Assembly: GCF_009363435.1 (NCBI RefSeq) | Contig: NZ_CP045354.1 | Location: 624,001 to 688,000 of the forward strand | Direction: 5' to 3' | DNA from: Labrenzia sp. THAF82 | Lineage (GTDB): Bacteria > Pseudomonadota > Alphaproteobacteria > Rhizobiales > Stappiaceae | Length of the DNA stretch: 64,000 bases | In this document: in pieces, positions 49,958 through 58,874 of the stretch | How the letters are laid out: each line of letters starts with the position of its first letter | Position numbering within the stretch: the stretch's first letter is position 1 | The notes under the pieces: model-generated | Seen by the model: only the letters and a program-made list of their open reading frames with translations | Databases searched by the model: none | Told to the model about the DNA's origin: nothing | Program-made: the position numbers and the translations under genes

Positions 49958-51490
49958 ATGGGTGACATCAAAGTTCCAGGATCTGGCTCACAAGCTAGCC
50001 AGTCGGGTGCGGTGCCTCCCCAAGGAAGGGTGATAACCGGTCACTTTAATGGCAAGACTGTTGATCAGATTGTCAAGATTGGAAAGGAGAGTGATCCTGT
50101 AGGTGCCTTTAGGTATCTGTTTCGATTGGCACAAAATAAAAATAGCGAGGCTATAGAGGCCCTTAGAGGAGCGGCTCTGACGGCGCCTCTTAAACCGCAA
50201 TGTACATTTAGTGCACTCGCTAAATCAGCAATGCCAGCAATACCAGCAATACTCACTGAATTAGATAAGTCAGAAAAGTTAGCACGAAATGCGGCAGAGC
50301 AAAAAGAGAGCGACGAGGGCGGCTCTGTCCGGCAAGTCGGCCCCTCTCTTGGGACACGACTAGATAGATACAATGCTCTAATAAAACTGCTAAAGTCTGA
50401 GTATCGCTGTAGGACCGATCCGCTACGTGATGACACGAATCTCCTGACAGGAAAAGCCAAAGTAGGCGAGGAAACCAGCCTGACGTTTTCGCAGTTTCAC
50501 GAAAAGTTAGAAGAAAAGGGTGTCGCCAAAATAGCTGTTGCTTGGTTTAAGGTATTGGCAGAGTGCAAACTTAGACCTGAAGAACGGATCAAACAGCAAA
50601 CCGAAGAACGGATCAAAATCCAGACTGCATTGGTCAAAGCTTTAAATAAGTTAAGAAAGCCTTTAATTGAAAAGCTAGAACAGGTACGCAAATCCAGATT
50701 CTCAGAAAATAGCACAAAGTTCTTTGATTTCCTGAGGTACTTTCGTAACACTGATGAAAAGCTTATGTTGCTGATGTGTGAGTTGCAATTGCTGTTTCCT
50801 GATGCATCCTTCAAAGAGCTTTTTTATGCAGTTAATTGGTTTGATGACGCAGCTATGGTACGGCTCAAAGAGTTGAAAAAGCTGTTTCCTAATGCGTCCT
50901 TCAAAGAGCTTGTTGACTCAGTTCGTTGGCTTAATGCCGATCATATGGAGCTGCTCAAAGAGCTGAAATTATTTATTCCTAGTCAAAAGAAGCTCGGACG
51001 AGTTTTTAGAATTGCTCGTAAACATTTTAATAAAATTGAAATTGTTAAGGAGCTTAAACCGAATTGTAAAGGCCTGAATATATACCAGTTGGAAGAGCTG
51101 TTAGATAATATCGAAAACAGGATTGAGGCACTGAAAGAAAAGAAAGTTCTGAGTTTATTTTGCCAGCTATTTCTGCTATTCCCTGGTGAAGGGGTACAAC
51201 TACTTCTAGTTACGGTCAATGTCCTTAAGGCCGAACAATTAGAGCGGATGAAAGAGCTGAAAGGGTTGTTTTCCTATGCGACCTTCAGAGAATGTCGCGG
51301 CGCGGCCCGTCAACTTGATGCCGATGGTATGGGGCGGCTCATAAAGCTACGAGAGCTGTTTCCTGATGCGCACCTCAGAGAACTTTCTGATGCGACCAAT
51401 TGTTTTGACACCGAGGCTATGGTTTGGCTCATCACGCAAAAAAGGAATTCGCCAGACAAAACCCTCCAACAGCTTTCAAATAAGAGCTAA
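49958..51490 (+). CDS. Modular 30-residue-repeat protein, family member 2
   Basis: 510 residues. The N-terminal region is almost identical to the other members (MGDIKVPGSGSQASQSGAVP). Repeats here: two good units (LFPDASFKELFYAVNWFDDA, LFPNASFKELVDSVRWLNAD), then a 75-residue insert with other sequence (KKLGRVFRIARKHFNKIEIV, YQLEELLDNIENRIEALKEK), then three units (LFPGEGVQLLLVTVNVLKAE, LFSYATFRECRGAARQLDAD, LFPDAHLRELSDATNCFDTE) and a final partial. Compared with member 1, number and type of units differ while the N-terminus is conserved, a modular design. The native promoter region has been removed by the IS3-family element; only AGGGCGCTCAC of the old leader remains. Confidence 0.8.
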   Translation: MGDIKVPGSGSQASQSGAVPPQGRVITGHFNGKTVDQIVKIGKESDPVGAFRYLFRLAQNKNSEAIEALRGAALTAPLKPQCTFSALAKSAMPAIPAILTELDKSEKLARNAAEQKESDEGGSVRQVGPSLGTRLDRYNALIKLLKSEYRCRTDPLRDDTNLLTGKAKVGEETSLTFSQFHEKLEEKGVAKIAVAWFKVLAECKLRPEERIKQQTEERIKIQTALVKALNKLRKPLIEKLEQVRKSRFSENSTKFFDFLRYFRNTDEKLMLLMCELQLLFPDASFKELFYAVNWFDDAAMVRLKELKKLFPNASFKELVDSVRWLNADHMELLKELKLFIPSQKKLGRVFRIARKHFNKIEIVKELKPNCKGLNIYQLEELLDNIENRIEALKEKKVLSLFCQLFLLFPGEGVQLLLVTVNVLKAEQLERMKELKGLFSYATFRECRGAARQLDADGMGRLIKLRELFPDAHLRELSDATNCFDTEAMVWLITQKRNSPDKTLQQLSNKS

Positions 51491-51735
51491 TGGAATTGAC
51501 TCCAACCTTTGAACCCCTCGATTTCGAGCGGCAATGATCTTGTCAGGATCAGCCTTCCAGACGATTGGCTTGGGCTCGTTGGCGTTGTACTCTGGGATGA
51601 GGCGTTTGATGGCTGCCTAGCGATCAAAGATGGAATGAAAGACGCCGTTTTTGAGCTGCCGCCGGCTCAGTTTGGCGAAGAAGCCTTCGACGACATTGAG
51701 CCATGAGGAAGGGGTTGGCGTGAAGTGGATCGCCT
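51480..51735 (-). pseudogene. IS630-family transposase, C-terminal fragment (second copy)
   Basis: The minus strand reads the same tail as 21290-21545 (VEGFFAKLSRRQLKNGVFHS, TPNPLSSWLNVVEGFF variant, KPIVWKADPDKIIAA). Minor differences (CGACATTGAGCC against CGGCATTGAGCC in complement) show divergence since duplication. Confidence 0.72.
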
Positions 51736-51918
51736 CATCCTTGGGCATTTCGCGCTAGATCAGATTGAGAAAAGGGATGGGGGTTGCGAAGTTGTTAATC
51801 TGGTTTCGGTTTGGTAGCACGCAGACCCAAACCCCTACATCATCGCGTAGACAAATAGTTTGCAAATTGAAACAAAGGCATGTCTCGGTGAGGCCCCCGC
51901 GTCGCCATCGAGAGGCCC

Positions 51919-52029
51919 AAAAAAGAGCGCCCGCTCACGAGGAACGGGCGCTCAATATCGGGACCAAGAGACAGCAGCAAGACGTCTTGGGAGGAACCTT
52001 CGGCTCAAACGAGCCTCGTCTCGCTGCTG
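51919..52029 (-). ncRNA. Repeated structured element, candidate small RNA (copy 6, group A)
   Basis: Read on the minus strand it matches 44961-45071: CAGCAGC (complement of 52023-52029), GGCTC-GTTT-GAGCC, GGTTCCTCCC and the terminator ending in T6 (complement of 51919-51924). The 200-bp conserved upstream unit lies at 52030-52240, followed by a tRNA-Arg. Confidence 0.6.
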
Positions 52030-52279
52030 ATCTTTAGATAGCCCATCGAAACACCACACACCTGTGACGCGCGACACCTTGAAAGCCTGCCTGCTTTCGG
52101 CCAGCGAATGACGGCATTGTCAACGCCAAGGCTTCAAGCCTGGAAGGTTTTGAACTATGCCTGTCCCCTGGAGCGGCTTGGCTGGCCCCCCGGCCTTTTC
52201 GCTCCCCAGATTGTGGACAGGATTTGTATCTGCATCGCCGCAAGGGTGCAGATCCTGTTCATGATCTGACGCAAAACAT

Positions 52280-52356
52280 GGCCCCGTAGCTCAGCTGGAT
52301 AGAGCACTCGCCTTCTAAGCGAATGGTCACAGGTTCGAATCCTGTCGGGGTCGCCA
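52280..52356 (+). tRNA. tRNA-Arg (UCU), copy 1
   Basis: 77 nt with encoded CCA. Acceptor GGCCCCG/CGGGGTC (one G-U), D-arm GCTC/GAGC, anticodon loop CTTCTAA (anticodon TCT), T-arm ACAGG-TTCGAAT-CCTGT. The first anticodon-stem pair is C-A, a mismatch shared by both copies. tRNA 3' ends are common targets of integrating elements, and the sequence to its right is an unrelated WGR gene here but a virB11 fragment at the second copy. Confidence 0.88.
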
Positions 52357-52435
52357 GCTTCGTGAACTGGCGTCTTGGTCCAGGTGAACGATGTGCGCAA
52401 GCGCCCGGGCGTGGAGGGCTATCGTGGGCACACAG

Positions 52436-52690
52436 ATGTTGCAAACCTATCTGGAAAAACTCGATCCCCCGAACAATGCCGCCCGGTTCTACCGGATGGC
52501 GGTTCTGCCGAACCTGTTTGGGGAATGGACACTCTACCGGGAATGGGGCCGCATCGGTCAGGGTGGGCAGGTCCGGCTGGACTGCTACGAACACGAAAGC
52601 CAGGCGGTCGCAGCGCTGATGGCCCTGGAGGCTTCCAAACGTGCACGTGGATATTGGGCCGAGCCTCAACAGAGGACTATGTTTGACTGA
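52436..52690 (+). CDS. WGR-domain protein (copy 1)
   Basis: 84 residues: MLQTYLEKLDPPNNAARFYR, MAVLPNLFGEWTLYREWGRI, GQGGQVRLDCYEHESQAVAA. The WGRIGxxGQ core gives the WGR fold, known as a nucleic-acid-binding module in PARPs and some bacterial regulators. Single-domain WGR proteins are frequent on alphaproteobacterial plasmids, with unknown role. An identical protein is encoded at 60818-61072. Confidence 0.9.
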   Translation: MLQTYLEKLDPPNNAARFYRMAVLPNLFGEWTLYREWGRIGQGGQVRLDCYEHESQAVAALMALEASKRARGYWAEPQQRTMFD

Positions 52691-53003
52691 CCGACAGAGG
52701 TCAGAATTGAAAACAGGCAGGGACAGCTATAGTTTTCCGTCTGCTGGCATGTTGTCAGCCGAAGACCTGGCATTCAGGCATACCCACTCAACATGTGTTT
52801 GAACATCAGGTGCGGTCGAAGTCGAAGCATTCGCATTGCCCGCTATAACTTCGATCGCAGACAGGTCGGCAGTGTCAAACGGCACTGTCGACCATTCTTG
52901 TATGCATTACTGAATAACGCAATTCAGAATGGTGGCTGTGCCGCTCTTGAGAAGAGGAATGTTGCCAGCTCTCCTCACCCGTTTGAACACATGCAGGAAC
53001 CTT

Positions 53004-53414
53004 ATGAACGACATCAACGCCGAAACCAGCCTCATCGATTGCACCGCTGACATTGTGGCGGCCTATGTCAGCAACAACACAGTCAACACGTCGGACCTGA
53101 CAGGTCTGATCAGCTCCGTTCACGAGGCTCTTCGCAAGAACAGTGACGGGACCTTGGACGAAGCGCCCCAGGAACCGGCGGTGCCCATCAACAAATCGGT
53201 CCATTCGGACTACATTATCTGTCTGGAAGACGGCAAAAGGTTCAAATCCCTCAAGCGCCATCTGCGGGCCTATTATGGCATGACCCCGGAAGACTACCGG
53301 GCCAAGTGGGGTCTGAAAGAAAGCTACCCGATGGTGGCACCAAACTATGCGGCTTTGCGCGCTGAGCTCGCAAAGAAATCGGGCTTGGGGACAAAATACG
53401 GGCGCACCAGGTGA
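53004..53414 (+). CDS. MucR/Ros-family zinc-finger transcriptional regulator
   Basis: 136 residues; AGGAA precedes the ATG by five bases. It shows the complete family signature: LIDCTADIVAAYVSNNTVNT near the start (oligomerisation), DYIICLEDGKRFKSLKRHLR with the Cys and His zinc ligands and RAYYGMTPEDYRAKWGLKES, then YPMVAPNYAALRAELAKKSG. MucR proteins act as H-NS-like silencers of horizontally acquired, AT-rich genes and control symbiosis or virulence loci. Here it would be placed to silence the effector-like genes. It ends 8 bases before a tRNA-Leu. Confidence 0.95.
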   Translation: MNDINAETSLIDCTADIVAAYVSNNTVNTSDLTGLISSVHEALRKNSDGTLDEAPQEPAVPINKSVHSDYIICLEDGKRFKSLKRHLRAYYGMTPEDYRAKWGLKESYPMVAPNYAALRAELAKKSGLGTKYGRTR

Positions 53415-53422
53415 GCCCGAAC

Positions 53423-53508
53423 GCGGACATGATGAAATTGGTAGACATACCGGACTTAAAATCCGGAAGCCTTGAGCTGTGCGGGTTCGAGTCCCGCTGT
53501 CCGCACCA
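53423..53508 (+). tRNA. tRNA-Leu (UAA), intact copy
   Basis: 86 nt with encoded CCA: acceptor GCGGACA/TGTCCGC, anticodon arm CCGGA-CTTAAAA-TCCGG (anticodon TAA), long variable arm AAGCCTTGAGCTGT and T-arm GCGGG-TTCGAGT-CCCGC. The degenerate partner is at 47078-47163. Confidence 0.92.
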
Positions 53509-53685
53509 AATCTGACGCTGACCTCTGAGCGCAGACGGTTGCCGTTACCGTACCCATTCCGGCGAAAAGAATTTCGGGGAGGCGAGAGCAATCCGCGCGT
53601 GAAGAGGTGGCGTAGCATGCTGAGGGAGGAAAGCGTCCAATGCCAGCGGTACAGCGCGCGTCGATTTCGACGCGCGCTCAGGCAA

Positions 53686-54093
53686 TTACGGAACAGATGC
53701 CAATTCCTTGACGATTGTAAGCGCAAGACGTCGGCGGGCAAGAGTGGTGATTTGATTGAACGCCTGAACCAGCTCGATGGCATCCTCGTGCTTCAAGAGC
53801 CTTTTTTGGCGTATGGCTTCCTCAGGTGAACACAGTGACTTGAGGGCGACGTTTGGAGCCCCATCGAAAAAGTACGAAATAGGCTCATCCAGAATACGGG
53901 CGACCGTTGCAATTCTGCTTGCGGCAATTCGATTAACCCCAGCCTCATATTTTTGTAGCTGCTGATAGGTAATTTCTAGTTTCGCTGCCAAGGTTTTTTG
54001 AGTGAACCCGGCTTGCACCCGGGCTGTTCGAATTCTCATGCCAATGTGTTTGTCTAAAGAGATGGTCTTTTTGGGACCTGTGGATACCGACAC
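53686..54093 (-). CDS. Xre-family HTH transcriptional regulator
   Basis: 135 residues from a GTG with GGAGG seven bases upstream (a longer ATG frame begins at 54174). HTH: GMRIRTARVQAGFTQKTLAA then KLEITYQQLQKYEAGVNRIA, which is close to the phage/plasmid repressor type common in alphaproteobacteria (..R...G.tQ..LA..lg.t.qQ.QKYE.G.NR). The C-terminal third LLKHEDAIELVQAFNQITTL then ARRRLALTIVKELA may dimerise. Confidence 0.9.
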   Translation of the reverse strand: MSVSTGPKKTISLDKHIGMRIRTARVQAGFTQKTLAAKLEITYQQLQKYEAGVNRIAASRIATVARILDEPISYFFDGAPNVALKSLCSPEEAIRQKRLLKHEDAIELVQAFNQITTLARRRLALTIVKELASVP

Positions 54094-54251
54094 TCTGCAA
54101 CCTCCGACTTTAAAGGTCTCTGGAAAAGGGCCTCGCACCAGAGACGGCACGTTGGGATACATAGGAACAAGCATCCGATTACCGTGCAGATCGCCGAAGG
54201 CGAACCGTTCGCTGACGCGTATCTGATCGCCCTATTTCTTTTTAAGAGTTG

Positions 54252-54884
54252 TCATTTACGCCGCGACGGGAGTGATGGGTTTCTGGTGCCAAGATGTCGG
54301 TTCAGAAAGGTTTTGGCCTCTAAAGCGGACACCTGGTTCGGGTAACCTTCTGGCGGTCTAACTTTGCGGTGCTCCACAAGTTTGGCGATCCATTTCATAT
54401 GGTTCTTCGTTGCCGGTTCGCATGCGTGGATCCATGCGTTAAGGATTTGTGCATCGCGCAAACCTTCCTCAGGCAAGGCAGCTCCAGTGTGCTCCGCAAT
54501 CTGCATTGCTTGTCTGACCTGCGCGGAGGTCGGCAGAGTGGTCGCATCACAGGGCTCTTGAGGTGTCTGCCGAACCAAAGCTTCGCAAAGATCGGAATGT
54601 TTTTCTTTGACTTGGCTGCAGACCGGCGATCCCTTGACCTTCTCAGGCATGCGATCAACGACCAGGGTCTGATTTACGAGTGTGATCGCAGCTTGAATCA
54701 ACTGCGGAGAAGCGCATAGCTGCTCGAAGAACGTCCGGGCACTAACCGCAGTGAAAAGGATGTTATTGAGGCGCGCTTCAATATCCCCGGTTGAGGTGGC
54801 GTCGACATTATTGTTGCTGACATAAGCTGCCACAATTTCGGCAGTGCGCCCGACAAGGCTGGTCTCGAGCTGTGTACTTTTCAT
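54252..54884 (-). CDS. Chimeric protein with MucR-like N-terminus and unknown C-terminus
   Basis: 210 residues from MKSTQLETSLVGRTAEIVAA. Residues 10-35 (GRTAEIVAAYVSNNNVDAT) match the N-terminal oligomerisation part of MucR (compare CTADIVAAYVSNNTVNT at 53040). The zinc-finger part is absent; the following 175 residues (ARLNNILFTAVSARTFFEQL, QAMQIAEHTGAALPEEGLRD, AWIHACEPATKNHMKWIAKL) are unrelated and unrecognised. It might act by forming mixed oligomers with MucR, or be a fusion relic. Confidence 0.55.
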   Translation of the reverse strand: MKSTQLETSLVGRTAEIVAAYVSNNNVDATSTGDIEARLNNILFTAVSARTFFEQLCASPQLIQAAITLVNQTLVVDRMPEKVKGSPVCSQVKEKHSDLCEALVRQTPQEPCDATTLPTSAQVRQAMQIAEHTGAALPEEGLRDAQILNAWIHACEPATKNHMKWIAKLVEHRKVRPPEGYPNQVSALEAKTFLNRHLGTRNPSLPSRRK

Positions 54885-55445
54885 TGTTTTCCCTGTGTGC
54901 GCAAGATGCAATCTTAAGCCAGCCCGCACCAACTAGAACCACCATAGCGTGCGCTCGCCTAAAGAAAAACGAACAAGAAGACTGTACCAATTGACACTGG
55001 CGACCACGTTAAATTAATCCCAAGGCCTCATGCTCCGCCTTCTCCACACGATAGCCCCCTGGAGGCGGCTTAACTTCACCGTGTTACAGAAATCCGGTGC
55101 CGTTCCGACCTGCTCGGCATTTCCACTTTCGTTCCTTGTCGGACCACGCCAACCGGTCAAGTCGCGTCACGACCAGTGCAAACGCATGAACATGGTGAGC
55201 CAGAATTTTGGCGTGAGTGACCCCATCGTTAATTCAGCATTACCAGATTTTATTGCGGGGTTGCGCTGACCAGCGCGAGACAACCCTCAAGCGCTTGAAA
55301 GTTTACTGCTCTGAGATAGCCTTCGAAAGGTATTCATGCTCACGCGGACTAAAATCCGGCAAATAATTGCCTCTCGGTAAGCTGGATACTTTGCGACTGG
55401 TCCATTCAGGTTGAAACAAGGCCTGCAATACTCGGGATAAGTGTC
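54885..55445. other. 560-bp intergenic region
   Basis: No convincing gene. Probable promoters for the divergent MucR-like chimera and the FecR-domain gene lie here; near 55320-55370 a CGGACTAAAATCCGG inverted repeat (CGGA/TCCGG) is visible. Confidence 0.4.
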
Positions 55446-55955
55446 ATGAAAAGGTTCCTAATACTTCCAACTCTGGCGGTCTTGACGATTGTCGCCTCAG
55501 TTTCCATCGGCTCTGCACAAACCGTTGACGGCTGCGTCGAAACAGAGGCAACTGACCCGCCCAGAATTGTCTTTCAATGCCCGAACGGCTTCTTGCTGGA
55601 AGCCGAAGCAGCTACGGCCCTTGAGCTCAATACCAGATCAGGGCAGCCGGAGATCGTGCGCGTCGAAAGAAATGCAGTCCTGATTCATCTGCAGCCAGGA
55701 TCCGGTCCTTTTCAGATCCGCACACCCTATGCAATCGCAAGTGTCAGGGGCACCGTATATGCTGTTGACGTAACCGCAGAACGGACGTCTGTGTTCGTGG
55801 TAAGCGGAGAAGTTGCTGTCTCCCGGGCGAACGGATCGGACACGGTGGTCTTGACACCTGGGGAAGGTGCCGACGTCGCACCAGGGGTTTCTTTTGCTCC
55901 CGTGCGCTGGTCAGCAGCACGGGCGGACGCTCTTCTTGCTCGCTTCGGCCGATGA
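55446..55955 (+). CDS. Exported FecR-domain protein
   Basis: 169 residues with a signal peptide MKRFLILPTLAVLTIVASVS-IGSAQ. The body follows the FecR beta-helix domain: GFLLEAEAATALELNTRSGQ, VLIHLQPGSGPFQIRTPYAI, ASVRGTVYAVDVTAERTSVF with the RGT.f.V motif, and VVSGEVAVSRANGSDTVVL with the V..G.V.V strand. Stand-alone periplasmic FecR proteins sense or scaffold envelope functions; no ECF sigma factor or receptor lies next to it. Confidence 0.88.
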   Translation: MKRFLILPTLAVLTIVASVSIGSAQTVDGCVETEATDPPRIVFQCPNGFLLEAEAATALELNTRSGQPEIVRVERNAVLIHLQPGSGPFQIRTPYAIASVRGTVYAVDVTAERTSVFVVSGEVAVSRANGSDTVVLTPGEGADVAPGVSFAPVRWSAARADALLARFGR

Positions 55956-56037
55956 CCAAACCGGACGGGTAAGATCGCAACAAAGGTAAGGACAGGGCAT
56001 GTCTCGGTGAGGCCCCCGCGTCGCCATCGAGAGGCCC

Positions 56038-56148
56038 AAAAAAGAGCGCCCGCTCACGAGGAACGGGCGCTCAATATCGGGACGAAAGGACAGCAGCAAG
56101 ACGTCTTGGGAGGAACCTTCGGCTCAAACGAACCTCGCCTCGCTGCTG
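56038..56148 (-). ncRNA. Repeated structured element, candidate small RNA (copy 7, group A)
   Basis: On the minus strand it matches 44961-45071, with P2 GGTTC-GTTT-GAGCC and the same terminator. The conserved upstream unit at 56149-56350 is followed by tRNA-Arg copy 2, making a second RNA-unit-tRNA cassette of about 440 bp. Confidence 0.6.
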
Positions 56149-56398
56149 ATCTTTAGATAGCCCATCGAAACACCACACACCTGTGACGCGCGACACCCTG
56201 AAAGCCTGCCTGCTTTCGGTCGCCGAGCGGCAGCATTGTCAACGCCAAGGCTTCAAGCCTGGAAGGTTTTGAGCTATGCCTGTCCCCTGGAGCGGCTTGG
56301 CTGGCCCCCCGGCCTTTTCGCTCCCCAGATTGTGGACAGGATTTGTATCTGCATCGCCGCAAGGGTGCAGATCCTGTTCATGATCTGACGCAAAACAT

Positions 56399-56475
56399 GG
56401 CCCCGTAGCTCAGCTGGATAGAGCACTCGCCTTCTAAGCGAATGGTCACAGGTTCGAATCCTGTCGGGGTCGCCA
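56399..56475 (+). tRNA. tRNA-Arg (UCU), copy 2
   Basis: Identical to 52280-52356, including the C-A mismatch at the first anticodon-stem pair. The identity continues to GTGAACGATGTGCG (56517) and then switches to a virB11 fragment, so the duplicated segment ends there. Confidence 0.88.
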
Positions 56476-56517
56476 GCTTCGTGAACTGGCGTCTTGGTCC
56501 AGGTGAACGATGTGCGT

Positions 56518-56899
56518 AGGCAATCATGTCGGGTCCCAGCCCCATGTCTTCCAGGCGGACCCGATGGGGATGTTTGCACCGGATTGCCAGAGACAGACCG
56601 GAGACGACAGAATTGCCAAGAAGGCATTCAAACCGGTGACCACCGGGCAGAACGGTCGAAAGCTGCGGCTTGGCCGTTGGATCGAACTCCAGACCCTTCA
56701 TATTCGCAAGCGCCCGGCAGATGGTCTTGATCCGGTAAAGCGTCAGCTCCGGCTCAACGACTTCCGCGATCCGATTGTCCAGATCACGGCGCTCGACAAT
56801 CAGCTTGCCGGGAACTTTCGTGCGCACTTCAACAACTTCAGAGCCAGCATAGTGACGCGACAACGGCTCAAGGATTTTTTCCAGGAGAACCTGGGACAT
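56518..56899 (-). pseudogene. virB11: VirB11-type ATPase, N-terminal fragment
   Basis: About 127 codons from MSQVLLEKILEPLSRHYAGS (GAGG nine bases upstream), with VVEVRTKVPGKLIVERRDLD, FDPTAKPQLSTVLPGGHRFE and CLLGNSVVSGLSLAIRCKHP, the N-terminal domain of VirB11 traffic ATPases. The fragment ends before the Walker A motif at the duplicated tRNA-Arg segment, so it cannot be active. It is the last gene of the virB cluster that reads leftwards from 60.7 kb. Confidence 0.8.
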
Positions 56900-56997
56900 G
56901 CTCAAAACCTCAAAACGGGATTCATTCAAAAGCGGGGCGGAAGAAGGGGCGGGGGCAAAGACCCCCGTCCCATGGTCCGGGAACCCTTTGGTGCGTC

Positions 56998-58864
56998 CTA
57001 GTTGGAAGGAATTCCGATCGGCCGGGTCACCTCACAGTTTCTTCGGGTTCCATCCTGAACCTCCTGGACACCGGTCCAGTCCGTATAAGTGACCTTGTCC
57101 GTTCCAGGTTCCGTGATTTTCAACCGCTCTTCTTCCCGGTTGATGTAATAAAAATGACAGATCTCGCCATCGTTGTAGCTGAATTGCGAGATCCAGGCGT
57201 TTCCGCCCGAGATCGACTGCCAGTACGGATCTTGGTTATCGCCGCGCGACCAGTTGCCGGTGCCCGTGTCGGACTTCATTTGAAGATTGCCACGCTCCAA
57301 ATATGCCTTGATGCCCCAACCAGAATTGACCCGTGCCTCGCGAACTCGCTCGCAAAAATCACCGCCATTTGCTGCCGGCCCGCTCCCAACCGGAACACGC
57401 AGGCTCGTGCCATCCGGACGCTGATATACCTCGGTCCGGTTGGTCGGAACCATCTGGTAACAGCCCTCGTAATAGGCATTCGTCAGATCGGGCGTATCTT
57501 CGGTGCGCACAAACGTGTAATCGACCGCCGTCGTTCCCGGTTCCAGATAATCGGAGACAATGGTGTATGGGGTTCAGCGCGCACTCTTCACGCTCTTCAA
57601 TCGGCCAGGTGCGCTCCGTATCCGCACGGCACGCACTGACCGTATGCCGGCTCGCCTGCCCGTCCACATAGAAGTAAGTGTACTGCGCACTCGCCTCACG
57701 CCCCTCAAGATCGACAAAATCGTCACAGGCGCTGTAGTCACGCTCAAGCTCGAACGTCTTGTTGGAGGGCGCACATTCACTGACCGACACAACCTCACCA
57801 GTCCTGTTCCGGTAGCTCAAGCTGGACAGAAGCGCGACCGTCTTGCCCTCAAAATCAACCTCCGGCGTGCAGGCGTCAAAATCCTCGTTGATCACGTGGT
57901 AATTGGCCTCATCCGGCTGACACGCTTCCAGATCGTACCGCGCGCCCTTGTCGTCAGTGTAAAACGTCTCAAACTGCGGGAACGCAAGACGGGCATCGAT
58001 GTCCACGATCGCCTCACACGCGTCGTAGTTCTTCTCAATCGGCCACACCACCCCATTGGGAGAACACGCATCGTTCTCAACGACAACACCGTCTTCCAGC
58101 GTTTGCGACATCGATTGCTGACGCACCACACCGCTGACAAGATCGACAACAGGCTCGCACCCCTCCGTCGTCACGTCATAGGTGACCGTCGGCTCATCCT
58201 CATCGGCCGCAAGCCGCTCAGGGGTCTGGTAGCCACCTGCAATCGGATTGGAACTGCCGCCATCCTCATTGCCATCGGAGCCGGAGCTGTCGCCGCTGCT
58301 CTCTTCTTCGCGCGCGTCCTCTTCCGGCTCGTCCTCTTCGGCAACCGCCTGTGTGCTCAGGCGCGCAAGCGCCGCCAGGAACTCCGCCTCGTCGCCATCT
58401 ATGGAGATCTCCGTCGTCGGCAACAGACGCTCACCGACAAGCACAAACTGGCTGGTAAAATCCTGCGGCTCAAGATCGACATAATCCGCACCCCGCGTCA
58501 GACGGGAGACAACCACCTGGGCAATACTGTTGCCACCAGCGCGCACGCGGCGGACAAAGCCTTCCGCATTGACGCCCTGCACATCCCCGCCAACCTCTGG
58601 CGGTCTGGCAAACCGGAATTCAAGCGGCACCGCCGCATCCGTGGTCAGGTCGGTCTCAAGAACAGGGGCGATCGCGAAGAGATCCGGCCGCAGCCGCGCT
58701 TCGGCTTCACCGGCAGCGCCATCTTCGCCGGCGCCGGCAGAGCGCACCACTTCCGGCACCGGCAAAGATTGGGCCAGAGCCGAGGGAACAGCCAAGGACG
58801 GTGCCAAAGTAGGCGTCAGGGTCGCGGCAATCAGGCCGCTATACATATACTTGCGCAAACGCAT
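56998..58864 (-). pseudogene. Exported cysteine-repeat protein, frameshifted
   Basis: A signal peptide (MRLRKYMYSGLIAATLTPTL...ALAQ) follows GAGGAG. Residues 1-215 are unrecognised, with an acidic linker (EEDEPEEDAREEESSGDSSG). After that come about five 45-60-residue units with paired cysteines: CEPVVDLVSGVV, ACEAIVDIDARLAFPQFETF, ACTPEVDFEGKTVALLSSLS, ACDDFVDLEGREASAQYTYF; each ends in a C..(d)......w.ie..y pattern. At about 57560 a one-base shift leads out of frame; the correct frame continues TPYTIVSDYLEPGTTAVDYT to IGIPSN at 56998. It lies between virB10 and virB11, so a T4SS-associated envelope role is likely. Confidence 0.7.
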
Positions 58865-58874
58865 TCAAAACTCC

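Noticed and set aside
52259..52669. 136-codon minus-strand ORF containing PTGFEPVTIRLEGE
   Set aside because: This peptide is the familiar mistranslation of a tRNA gene (tRNA-Arg at 52280-52356), not a protein.
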